A DNA stretch of 21,449 nt. Origin: a virus. The notes under the pieces are model-generated. The model was not told the origin of the DNA. It did no database searches and was given only the letters and a program-made list of their open reading frames with translations. Every line of letters starts with the position of its first letter. The stretch's first letter is position 1. The translations under genes and the position numbers were made by a program. The DNA lies in the IMG/VR virus record IMGVR_UViG_3300001450_000162, positions 9,065-30,513 of that record; one strand, 5' to 3'. Of this stretch, positions 5,854 through 14,613 are shown one piece after another.

Positions 5854-8613
5854 ATGGCTGACGATATTGATGTACTAGGTCAATCTCTTCTAAACAGACA
5901 GAGAACTAATAGAAAAAGAGCAGATAAACGAAGTAGAAAAGAAAGAAATATTAATCTTGGTTTAAACTTGGCGGCTAAAGGCGTTGGCTATGCCAATACT
6001 TATTTAAAGAATCGTGCAGATACTTTTGTTAATGAGCAAGAAGAGCTTGTGGGTTCTCGGTTAAGACAACAAAAAGCTATAGCCCGAAGTCAATCTATAA
6101 TAGAAGACTATACAAAGGCTCAAGCACACCCAACAGGCCCAGAAGGGTACTTAGCACAAGAAAAATTTGCTCCTATTATCAGAGCTAACTTTGAAAGAGA
6201 TTTTGGTGATACTACTCCATACAGTAAAACAGATATAGATAACTGGGTATACGAAACAGCATCTGTTAAAGCTAAAGAAAATATAGGTTCTTTTAATAGC
6301 GCATATAATGCTGCTATGAGTATGGGAGACATAGACGACTACGATGCTTACATTAAAACTAAAAACGGCAGAGCAGAAAATGTAGGTGGTTTTTTATTCA
6401 ACAAACTTACTAGATCGTTAAACAATAAAACTCAAGCAGACATAGATCAAGAAGTAACTACAGCAATGCGAACTAATCGTTTTACTGATAGAGCTGATCA
6501 AGTACTTCTTTTTGATGGGTATTTAAATGCAGGTTATACTTCAACAGATGCTAAAAATTTAGCAAAAGAAATTGGCCCTGAAGCTAGTAACAATACTAAA
6601 TCTGTATTAGCTAGAATGGGCATAAATGAAGCAGAGTCAGTATTGACTAGTCTTGCACCTCAAACAATGTCGTATTACCAATATGGTTCAGATCAAAAAA
6701 TACAAGTACAAGTCGCTACATACACAAAAAATGGCAGACCGCACAAACAAGTTTATCTACCTTTTAAAGATATGAATGGTAACTATGACGAAGACAGTTT
6801 TAATTTTTTTATGAATGCAACTAACGAAGACCCTGTTAGTTCTGCTAGAGCTGTAAACACATCTGCAAGTTCAGTTGTAACTCCTGAAGTTTTAGCGGGA
6901 CTATTAGACCCTGACAATAAAAATGGTTGGGTTACTCAGCCGCCTGTGAAGGGAACCCCAGTAACAAGTACTGATGGTTTTGCTCGTAAAGGTCATAAGT
7001 ATATACAGTATTTTTATAACAAAAATGATAGAGGTGCAACCAGAATACCAGTACATACTATAACAACAGATAGATGGGATACAGAGCTAACAGAATTAAC
7101 ACCTATTGATGGTGCGACTACGGCCCTAGTAAATAATGCCATAAATAAAATAGAAAATGTTTATCGTCCAGAAGGAGACGAAGACACTATTAGAACAAAT
7201 AACGTAATAGATTTAATTGGGTATGGTACTGATGATGCGCTTGAAAAAGCACTAGAAGATGACTCAAGCGGAACTAAAGCAGTAATGGCAAATAACAGAG
7301 CGCAAATATCTAGGCGAATCTGGAGCGAACAAATAAGAATAATGGAAGAAAGCATGGGCGAGTTTTCTGCAACAGAAGCTTTAGACTTAGCAACGTCAGG
7401 AATAATAACTCCTTATGTGTTAGCTTATAAAGATGAGCAAATACATAATAATTTATTAATTAATTATAAACAGTCTAGAAATGTTGCTTTGTTAATAGGC
7501 GAAAGTCAATTGTCTGCTAATTTGCCTAGTCAATGGAACGATACTCCACCAATTCTTTATAATAAATATGCTATAGGTTCTTTAGTTGATATTAAAAAAG
7601 CAGATGAAAATGTTGCAGCTATGTTGGTAAACCAATTAAGATCAATGGATGGGTATGGCGATATACTAGTGCCAATGAAAGCAATGCCTTCTAAACTATC
7701 AAATGATATTTTAATGTCAGGAAGAAAAGCAAATGCTGATGGAGAATTTACTTTTGAACAACTAGTAAGTCATGCAGCAGAAGAACCAGTGCAACAACAA
7801 CAACCGCAACCACCTAATATAGAACAGTATAGAGGCACTGAAAGACTAGCTGAAAGCGATGTTGTAACTCCAATAACAAGAAAAATAGGAGGAGCTTATA
7901 GGGGAGTAATGAATGTTATTGGGGATGTAACAGATAAAATAAATCAGGCTCCTTCAAATGCAGAAGAACGGCGATTAAGAGAACTTAAAAATTCTTATAT
8001 TGAAGAGGGAGTAAGTTCTGGATTAACAAGACCTGAAGCCACAGTTCGTGCTGAAGATATGCTATCAGGGAATTCTAGCCCCCCCAAAGTAACAACGGAA
8101 GTCTCTGATACAGCGGCTTCCGATCCCGAACCTTTTAGTGGCGGCAATATTTCTGAAGAACGTGCAGCAGAAATTAGTTTCCCCTCTGATACTTCTGCAT
8201 CTTCGTTAATAAAAAGATTTGAAAATTTTACTGCTAAAGCTGCGCTTGATGTAAGTCAAAATACTAATGGTTTTGGTACAGAAGCTACAGATGACTCTGA
8301 AGAAATAACTATGGAAGTAGCGCAACAAAGACTACTAGCTAGAGTAGCTGAAGATACTGCTTTTATAGAAGATTTTAATGAACAATATCAATATGATTGG
8401 ACAGAAAATGAAACTATAGCTCTGACTTCTTTTATATTTAATCTAGGTAAACGCTCTTTAAACGAAGTAACAGAAGGCGGCACACGTTCTAAAGAAGAGA
8501 TAGCTGATGCAATGCTATTGTATACTGGTGCAGGGGACACTAAGAACATACCAGGATTAATTAAACGTAGACAAGATGAATACGATATATTCACAGGCAA
8601 GGTAACTATTTAA
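5854..8613 (+). CDS. Internal virion protein with C-terminal GH24 lysozyme domain
   Basis: This 919-aa protein probably travels in the virion and cuts peptidoglycan for DNA entry. The N-terminus is basic and helical (residues 1-90, RTNRKRADKRSRKERN..). The middle, about 90-640, is not recognisable. Gln/Pro-rich (QQQQPQPP) and Ser/Glu-rich linkers follow. Residues about 785-917 match the T4-lysozyme-type GH24 family: FENFTAKAALD, then TNGFGT, then ALTSFIFNLG, then PGLIKRRQDEYDIF. The catalytic Glu/Asp/Thr positions appear kept as E790, D799 and T804, although the usual His of the GxGH motif is Thr here. Holding the muralytic domain at the end of a large structural protein parallels T7 gp16, which carries a different (transglycosylase) fold at its N-terminus. 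AAGGAG lies 10 nt before the ATG. The stop overlaps the next start (TAATG). Confidence 0.85.
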   Translation: MADDIDVLGQSLLNRQRTNRKRADKRSRKERNINLGLNLAAKGVGYANTYLKNRADTFVNEQEELVGSRLRQQKAIARSQSIIEDYTKAQAHPTGPEGYLAQEKFAPIIRANFERDFGDTTPYSKTDIDNWVYETASVKAKENIGSFNSAYNAAMSMGDIDDYDAYIKTKNGRAENVGGFLFNKLTRSLNNKTQADIDQEVTTAMRTNRFTDRADQVLLFDGYLNAGYTSTDAKNLAKEIGPEASNNTKSVLARMGINEAESVLTSLAPQTMSYYQYGSDQKIQVQVATYTKNGRPHKQVYLPFKDMNGNYDEDSFNFFMNATNEDPVSSARAVNTSASSVVTPEVLAGLLDPDNKNGWVTQPPVKGTPVTSTDGFARKGHKYIQYFYNKNDRGATRIPVHTITTDRWDTELTELTPIDGATTALVNNAINKIENVYRPEGDEDTIRTNNVIDLIGYGTDDALEKALEDDSSGTKAVMANNRAQISRRIWSEQIRIMEESMGEFSATEALDLATSGIITPYVLAYKDEQIHNNLLINYKQSRNVALLIGESQLSANLPSQWNDTPPILYNKYAIGSLVDIKKADENVAAMLVNQLRSMDGYGDILVPMKAMPSKLSNDILMSGRKANADGEFTFEQLVSHAAEEPVQQQQPQPPNIEQYRGTERLAESDVVTPITRKIGGAYRGVMNVIGDVTDKINQAPSNAEERRLRELKNSYIEEGVSSGLTRPEATVRAEDMLSGNSSPPKVTTEVSDTAASDPEPFSGGNISEERAAEISFPSDTSASSLIKRFENFTAKAALDVSQNTNGFGTEATDDSEEITMEVAQQRLLARVAEDTAFIEDFNEQYQYDWTENETIALTSFIFNLGKRSLNEVTEGGTRSKEEIADAMLLYTGAGDTKNIPGLIKRRQDEYDIFTGKVTI

Positions 8614-11600
8614 TGGGTGCTAGAAAAACAACAGCCTCAACTTTATATAGCGATATAGACTCAAACGCTTTAATACTTCCTGAAAAAAGAGGAGGTTTTA
8701 AAACAGGCTATATTCAAAAAACTCACAGTGAGCTAAGAACTGACCCAAAATATCAACAAGAGTCAGAAAAATTCTTAACATGGCTTGGGGAAAATCAAGG
8801 TGCTTTTGAAAAAATTACTGGTGGCTTAGTCTCGTCTGATATATTTGAAACTATAAGGGACGAAGAAGGCCGTCTAGGTACAGCAGTAGATCGTGCTAAT
8901 ATTATGCGTGATGCTCCAGAAGACATAAAAGAAACTTACAAGTATTTATCCGAAGAGTTTGTAGCTTCTAAAGCAGGTAGTTTTGGTGAAATACTCAAGG
9001 CAACTTGGGACAGGGGTGTAGATATGGTTGCAGACCCCATCAATCTTACCTTTGCATTCGTAGCTCCGGGTGTAGGCAATGCTGCTACTAAGGCATCTAC
9101 TGCTGCCGCGCAAAAAGTAATTTCAAGTTCCGCAGGCAAGGCCGCTGCAAACAAAACTGTACGAAATGTAGCTGCTGCCAACACAGGTAAGGCTGCTGCA
9201 TTTGAAGGCGGTGCTTGGACAGGCATAGAAAACTACTACAGGCAGGATAAAAATATAAGTCTAGGCATCCAAGATACTTTTAGCAAAGGAGATTTTGCAC
9301 TCTCAACAGGAGCTGGTGTAGCACTAGGTGGGGCATTAGGCTATGGGCTTGCAAGAACTTTGGGTTCAACCCCCCGTATTGATAACATCGATGATACTTC
9401 TAAGACACTTCCAAATCTTAGAAAAGAATTTACTAACCCCGAAAGTCCCAGACCCGACACAATAGAATACAAGAAGTTTACTCCGCGTACAGGAGACACA
9501 CCTGCTACAGAGGTTGTTGAGTCTACTAAAATTAATTGGGGTCCAGTGCGGGGGGACGATGGCACTCCTAGAACTAGATCAGACGGTACTCCTATATTTG
9601 CTACTGCTAAATTCGATGATAATGGAAATTTTTTAAGCATTGACGTAGATGATGTTGCAATAAGAGAGTCCTTTGACAGAAAGCCGTGGACAAAAGAATC
9701 TCCAGTATTTGGAGTTAAATCTCTTAAAGCAAACGATATTCAGTCAGCAGATGAGTGGGTAATGTTTAGTTTATTCCACGAAAGAAACCATGCTAGTACT
9801 GGTAGTCTGTTTAAAAGTTTTGCTCCAGATTCAACTAAAACAGATTTAAGCAAAAAACTTGGAGAACAATTTGGCCCAACAAAATTAAGAGCATCTTATG
9901 AAAGAGCTAGGGCTGCTTATGAAAATGGGGCTAATGTAGCAGCATTAAAAGATTTAAAAATCTGGAGAAAAACTCAAGCACTTAATGAAGCTGAACTGCC
10001 TCCTGCTTTTGCAGGGGTACAAGCTAAAACTAATTCAACACTATCCAATGCTTTTAACAAAGTTCAATTTAGTGTCAACCCAATAACAGGTGCTAACTTC
10101 TATAATCGATTACTTAATCCAGAAGTAGATGCAGGGCTACTAAATAAATTTACAGTTGGATTAAAGGATAATACAAACGAGACTATTGTTTCTCTGCCCG
10201 AAGCAGATGCAGCCAATTTAATTTTAGCTGTTAGAGATATTATCATACAAAAAGCAGATGATGGCCGTGCCGTATTGGGAGTAGGAGATATTGCCCCAGA
10301 TATACAAACCGCTATACAAGGGTTTGGTTTTAACCCAGTACAAATTAAAAAGATTGTAGATGAAGTTACTGATGCCTATATTGCACCAGTAAAATTAGCT
10401 GATGATGCCTCTCCTGAAAAAGAACTAATAGCTCAAGGACGCTTAACCCCTGAAGCCATGCTAAATTTAAGTAATCAACTTGCTAACGACATAGGTGGTA
10501 GTAGTAGAAATACAGGTAGTATGTTTTTTGATGAGCTTGGTGCGTTAAATGCAGACGGTTCTTTAAATTCTACACAGGTTAAAGACAGCATGGCAAGTGT
10601 AGTAGCTGCTCAGACCCTTAACTATTTAGGTAGCAGCATAGGAGGCTTTGCAAAAGCAATTAATATCCTAGCCCCTTCTAAACGGTTTGGGCCTAATGTT
10701 ATATCTGCACTACAACGAACGGTTAATAGTGAAGCAGGTTCTTCTTGGAGAAGAGGCTCTGTTCAAGTTAGTGATATTTATGATTACAATACTTACAGCA
10801 ATCAAAAATTTGGAACTTGGCAAACCGCGTGGAGAGCTGCTTACGATGGTATTAAAGTAACTGCTAAAGGGCCACAAAGAAAAGAAGTAGATAAACTTAT
10901 ATCTAATGCTGTAAGAAAAAATACCATGATAGGATTGAGGGACATTAAATTTAATACACCGGAAGCAAAACAAGCAGTAGTGGATTCTATAGAAATATTA
11001 CAAAAACAACTAAGAGATATAGGTCAAGAAGGTAAAGCTAAAGGAGTACTACGCAATACAGTAGACAACTATCTACCACGTTTATGGGAAAGAGATAAAA
11101 TAATAGCAAACAGAGAAAAATTTACTACGCTAGTAATGCAAAAGAATGGCGTTAAAGGAATCGATACTCGTGAACAGGCAGAAAAGTGGATAGACGAAAC
11201 TTTAGATATTAAATATCAATTTGATAATGTCCATGCAGGTGGTGGTAATAGTTTTTTTGCAAACAGAAAGTTAGATATAGGTGACGATACTATATTTAAT
11301 GAGTTTTTAGTTACTGATCTAGACAGTCTTATGACAAGTTATTTTTCTTCAGCAGCTAAAGCAATAGGTAAGAAAGATATATTTGGTGTAAGAAATTTAG
11401 AAGAATTTAATCAACGATGGGGATCAGCCATAGAAAAAGAAATGAAACTCAATGGTGCTGATGGTAGTCAAATTCTAAGTGCTAAAAAGAATGCGGCTTA
11501 TTTATATAAAAACGTAACAGGCGAAGGCATGGACCGCTACGGCAAATATACACAAAATGCTATAGAAGGGTACATGCTTGGTAATAGAATGGCACTGTTG

Positions 11601-14246
11601 CCCCTGTCTACGCTGTCTAGCCTTACGGAAGTATTTATTAATATGTCTACAGCAGGAACAGGCACATTCTTCAGGGGCTTAAAAGATGCTACAATGAATG
11701 GCTCAAGAAAAATGTATGACGATAGTATAGACGTACTGACAAAAGTACACGGTATGTCTAGGGCTGAAGCTACAAGAGAGCTAAGAGAAACAGGCAGAGC
11801 TTTAGAACAGGCCGCTGCTGATGGCATAGAAAGATTAAGTGGTGATCAATTATCTAATACAACAATGAGAAAATGGAGTAATGCATTTTTCAAGCTTACA
11901 TTATTAGATCAGTGGACAAGGACTGTACAACTGGCTTCTTATACAACAGGTAAAAGATTAATCACAGAAAACATAGAAAGCCTTGCAGCTAAAGCATCCT
12001 TACTGGATACAAATCAAATTTCTAAAAGAATGCAAAACCAAATGGATCAACTTGCTGTTTTAGGTATAGACTATAGAGATGGAATTGCATGGTATAACGC
12101 AGGAGCTAAACTAGACGATGCCTTTTATTCAAAAGTAAAAAGCGGTGGTGGTAAATATACTGACGGGGTAATTCTTAATCCTTCAAGTGCCTCCGGTTTA
12201 AAACCTACGTTTATGTCTGATCCTAAGACAGCCGTATTTGGTCAGCTACTAGGCTATCCCGCTGCATTTACTAACACTATACTAAAAGGTATGGTAAAAC
12301 AAACAGTTCGTAATCCAGAAACTTTGTTTACTCAGCATATACCTGCTGCTGCTGTAATGACAGGCATTGCTGCTTTTACAAACGGAGTAAGGACTAACGG
12401 AGAATCTTGGGAAGACAAAGAAGGTTTTGAAATAGCAACAGATGGTTTTATTAGATGGGGCGGTAACGGAGTACTAGCCGATATGATGAAGAGAGGCAGC
12501 GAGTCTGCCCAATACTATCAGGAACCTATGGCTTACTTCACAGGCGCAGGCGTAGTAGCAGGAGATGTATACAATCTTGTTAGACAGGGTGATCTTATAA
12601 CTTGGTTGGGTAGTAAAACGCCCGGAAGAGGAGCTATCAACGCTATCTTTGGACCCTTTGAAGCCACTGAAGATTTTGCAGAAGACTATACCGATTGGCT
12701 CCGCGCTATGGATAAGAGGCTGGCCGACTTTGTTGTCCCCGAAAAGAAAGCAACAGGTGGCATAGTAGAAAACGTAGCTCAAGTTATTGAAGAACCCGAT
12801 GAACGTATAGATAGAATGACAGGACTGCCGTATAACATACAAGCAGGTGGAGCTTTTGTAGACGAAGAAGATCGTCAAGAATTTCAATTAGGCAGCATAG
12901 TTAAAGCTGGTGTAACTCTAGGTAATAGTATTTTAAAATCTAAATTTAGTCAAGCCTTAACAGACATAGCAGATAAAGGTATTAATATTCCTGTTCAGGG
13001 TCTTGAAAACGAAATGTTAAAAAGGGGAGTACCTGCTGCTGAAATGGAGGCTACTGGAATTAAAGATATACTTAAAGATAATATCTTGCGTGGGGTTAGA
13101 CATAAATCAGGCAGGCTAGATTTAGAACCAGATCAAATAAGAACAATAGATACACTAAGAAAAGACAGACAAGACATTGATAAAGATTTTGAATCTTTAC
13201 GTTCTACTACTGACAATAAAACAGTAATTGAAGATTATGGCCCAGATGCACCAGCTATAACTGCATACGACTATGCTAGGGCGCACTGGGGACGAGACTT
13301 TTTAAACTTTACGGGTCCACCTCTTGCACCTCCCCCAGAAATTGCAAACTACTTGCGAGTTGTACCACCTGATGTTAATGCTAAAACATTTGAAGTCTTA
13401 ATGTATCAAGACCCAAGAGTTGGTATTGGTAAATCAACTCATTTTATACGCAAGACAAATAAAACAAAAGTCGAAGCGCCTTTAGATTGGGATACAGTAC
13501 AAGACCCAGTCCCAGTCCCAGACCCAGAGCAAATTCCTTATACTTATCATGCAAGAATAGATGTAGATGGAGATACTCTTAGAGTATTTGAAATGCAAAG
13601 TGACGTAAGGTTTGATCAAAGAAATGACGCTGGCGAGTTAACATCTTTTCATAAGCGTATGCCTTTTTATGGTGTTTTAGATAAAATAGATGCTGAAGAT
13701 ATAGACGACTTTTTAAAGACAATACCGAAAGGCACACACAAAAAATTAAAAACTCAAATAAAATCTTTTAAAGATTTATTTGAAGACACTAAAGATCAAG
13801 TTAAAGACGGTATAATATCTTCCGAAGGGAGGCTTGACTTATTAGAAATGCGTTTAACATTTATAAATTCAAGCGATGAATTTACTGCTTTTGAAGGAGC
13901 AAGTGCTGTAGATTCAGATATATATCAACCTTTAATAAATAGAATGATAAATGAGGCGCATAAGAGAGGTCTTAAAAAAGTTCAATTTTTAATAGGCGAT
14001 GATTCTAGTGATAGCATTACGTATTTACGACCCCTAAATAGATCACCATCAATACAGAAGCACTATGAACAAATGGTTGCTTCGCAAATAAAATCAACCG
14101 CTAAAAAAATAAAAGCTTCTTCTCCTAGTATGGATAATAAAGGATATTTAACAATAACATTGCCAGAAAAAGATTTTTCCTTGCCTATGTATAAAACAGG
14201 TGGCAAGGTACTAGGAAGTCTTGGAAGAATTAGAGGACGCACATGA
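8613..14246 (+). CDS. Giant multidomain virion/DNA-ejection protein
   Basis: This 1877-aa protein is the largest in the window. Hydrophobic Gly/Ala-rich segments sit at about 140-165 and 228-251 and could insert in membrane. A zincin-like H389-E-R-N-H393 motif (..WVMFSLFHERNHAST) lies in a segment I recall from other large phage internal proteins. Residues about 900-1380 are helical (GQLLGYPAAFTNTI, WLRAMDKRLADF) as in large ejection proteins. Residues 1380-1430 hold a linker with ATGGIV, RMTGLPYNIQAGG and DEEDRQE. About 1455-1850 resembles, diverged, the EIQSDW-type domain of large phage and plasmid proteins: GVPAAEMEATGI, then YTYHARI, then VFEMQSD (E1660-D1664), then INRMINEAHKRGL. The end is YKTGGKVLGSL plus basic residues. 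A DNA-ejection role is inferred. The stop overlaps the M15 gene start (ATGA). Confidence 0.85.
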   Translation: MGARKTTASTLYSDIDSNALILPEKRGGFKTGYIQKTHSELRTDPKYQQESEKFLTWLGENQGAFEKITGGLVSSDIFETIRDEEGRLGTAVDRANIMRDAPEDIKETYKYLSEEFVASKAGSFGEILKATWDRGVDMVADPINLTFAFVAPGVGNAATKASTAAAQKVISSSAGKAAANKTVRNVAAANTGKAAAFEGGAWTGIENYYRQDKNISLGIQDTFSKGDFALSTGAGVALGGALGYGLARTLGSTPRIDNIDDTSKTLPNLRKEFTNPESPRPDTIEYKKFTPRTGDTPATEVVESTKINWGPVRGDDGTPRTRSDGTPIFATAKFDDNGNFLSIDVDDVAIRESFDRKPWTKESPVFGVKSLKANDIQSADEWVMFSLFHERNHASTGSLFKSFAPDSTKTDLSKKLGEQFGPTKLRASYERARAAYENGANVAALKDLKIWRKTQALNEAELPPAFAGVQAKTNSTLSNAFNKVQFSVNPITGANFYNRLLNPEVDAGLLNKFTVGLKDNTNETIVSLPEADAANLILAVRDIIIQKADDGRAVLGVGDIAPDIQTAIQGFGFNPVQIKKIVDEVTDAYIAPVKLADDASPEKELIAQGRLTPEAMLNLSNQLANDIGGSSRNTGSMFFDELGALNADGSLNSTQVKDSMASVVAAQTLNYLGSSIGGFAKAINILAPSKRFGPNVISALQRTVNSEAGSSWRRGSVQVSDIYDYNTYSNQKFGTWQTAWRAAYDGIKVTAKGPQRKEVDKLISNAVRKNTMIGLRDIKFNTPEAKQAVVDSIEILQKQLRDIGQEGKAKGVLRNTVDNYLPRLWERDKIIANREKFTTLVMQKNGVKGIDTREQAEKWIDETLDIKYQFDNVHAGGGNSFFANRKLDIGDDTIFNEFLVTDLDSLMTSYFSSAAKAIGKKDIFGVRNLEEFNQRWGSAIEKEMKLNGADGSQILSAKKNAAYLYKNVTGEGMDRYGKYTQNAIEGYMLGNRMALLPLSTLSSLTEVFINMSTAGTGTFFRGLKDATMNGSRKMYDDSIDVLTKVHGMSRAEATRELRETGRALEQAAADGIERLSGDQLSNTTMRKWSNAFFKLTLLDQWTRTVQLASYTTGKRLITENIESLAAKASLLDTNQISKRMQNQMDQLAVLGIDYRDGIAWYNAGAKLDDAFYSKVKSGGGKYTDGVILNPSSASGLKPTFMSDPKTAVFGQLLGYPAAFTNTILKGMVKQTVRNPETLFTQHIPAAAVMTGIAAFTNGVRTNGESWEDKEGFEIATDGFIRWGGNGVLADMMKRGSESAQYYQEPMAYFTGAGVVAGDVYNLVRQGDLITWLGSKTPGRGAINAIFGPFEATEDFAEDYTDWLRAMDKRLADFVVPEKKATGGIVENVAQVIEEPDERIDRMTGLPYNIQAGGAFVDEEDRQEFQLGSIVKAGVTLGNSILKSKFSQALTDIADKGINIPVQGLENEMLKRGVPAAEMEATGIKDILKDNILRGVRHKSGRLDLEPDQIRTIDTLRKDRQDIDKDFESLRSTTDNKTVIEDYGPDAPAITAYDYARAHWGRDFLNFTGPPLAPPPEIANYLRVVPPDVNAKTFEVLMYQDPRVGIGKSTHFIRKTNKTKVEAPLDWDTVQDPVPVPDPEQIPYTYHARIDVDGDTLRVFEMQSDVRFDQRNDAGELTSFHKRMPFYGVLDKIDAEDIDDFLKTIPKGTHKKLKTQIKSFKDLFEDTKDQVKDGIISSEGRLDLLEMRLTFINSSDEFTAFEGASAVDSDIYQPLINRMINEAHKRGLKKVQFLIGDDSSDSITYLRPLNRSPSIQKHYEQMVASQIKSTAKKIKASSPSMDNKGYLTITLPEKDFSLPMYKTGGKVLGSLGRIRGRT

Positions 14247-14611
14247 AATATTTTACTAAAGAAGAACTTACATGCTCTCACTGTGGGGCTAGTGATATAG
14301 ACGCACCTTTTATGGAGAAAGTAGAAGCTCTCCGCGAAGAACTAGGGTTTCCTTTCCCGGTCAACAGTGCCTACCGTTGCAGAGATCACGCTATAGAAGC
14401 TCGTAAGAAGGCTCCGGGCGCACATTCGACAGGTCACGCAATAGATATTGCAGTCTCTGGAGAACAGGCTTACAGGCTTGTAGAGGCGGCTATACGGTCT
14501 GGTAACTTTGAAGGTATTGGAATTAACCAGAAGGGACGCAGTAGATTTATACATTTAGATGACATTGAAAACACACCTGAACGGCCCAGACCGTGGCTAT
14601 GGAGCTATTAA
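14243..14611 (+). CDS. M15 family D-Ala-D-Ala-type peptidase (endolysin candidate)
   Basis: This 122-aa protein is a compact zinc peptidase that should cleave peptidoglycan peptide stems. The layout matches Peptidase_M15_3 (PF08291): an N-terminal F..EELTCSHCG element with C11 and C14, then VNSAYRC (residues 40-46), the signature AHSTGHAID with zinc ligands H61 and D68, and FIHLD with H104 as third ligand and D106 beside it, ending in PWLWSY. All expected metal ligands are present, so it should be active. There is no signal peptide, so it would depend on the holin at 448 for access to the wall if it is the endolysin. Its start overlaps the stop of the 1877-aa gene (ATGA). Its last codons contain the ribosome binding site of the next gene. 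Confidence 0.9.
   Translation: MKYFTKEELTCSHCGASDIDAPFMEKVEALREELGFPFPVNSAYRCRDHAIEARKKAPGAHSTGHAIDIAVSGEQAYRLVEAAIRSGNFEGIGINQKGRSRFIHLDDIENTPERPRPWLWSY
14601..14604 (+). promoter_or_regulatory. Ribosome binding site for the cytochrome-copper protein
   Basis: GGAG at 14601-14604 lies 9 nt before the ATG at 14614, inside the 3' end of the M15 gene. It supports the ATG at 14614 over the in-frame GTG at 14593 and ATG at 14599, and the 14614 start gives a cleaner signal peptide. Confidence 0.65.
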
Positions 14612-14613
14612 TT

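Noticed and set aside
14593-14613. Earlier GTG/ATG starts for the cytochrome-copper protein
   Set aside because: The ATG at 14614 has GGAG at 9 nt and gives a normal signal peptide; the earlier starts add residues before it and overlap the M15 gene more.
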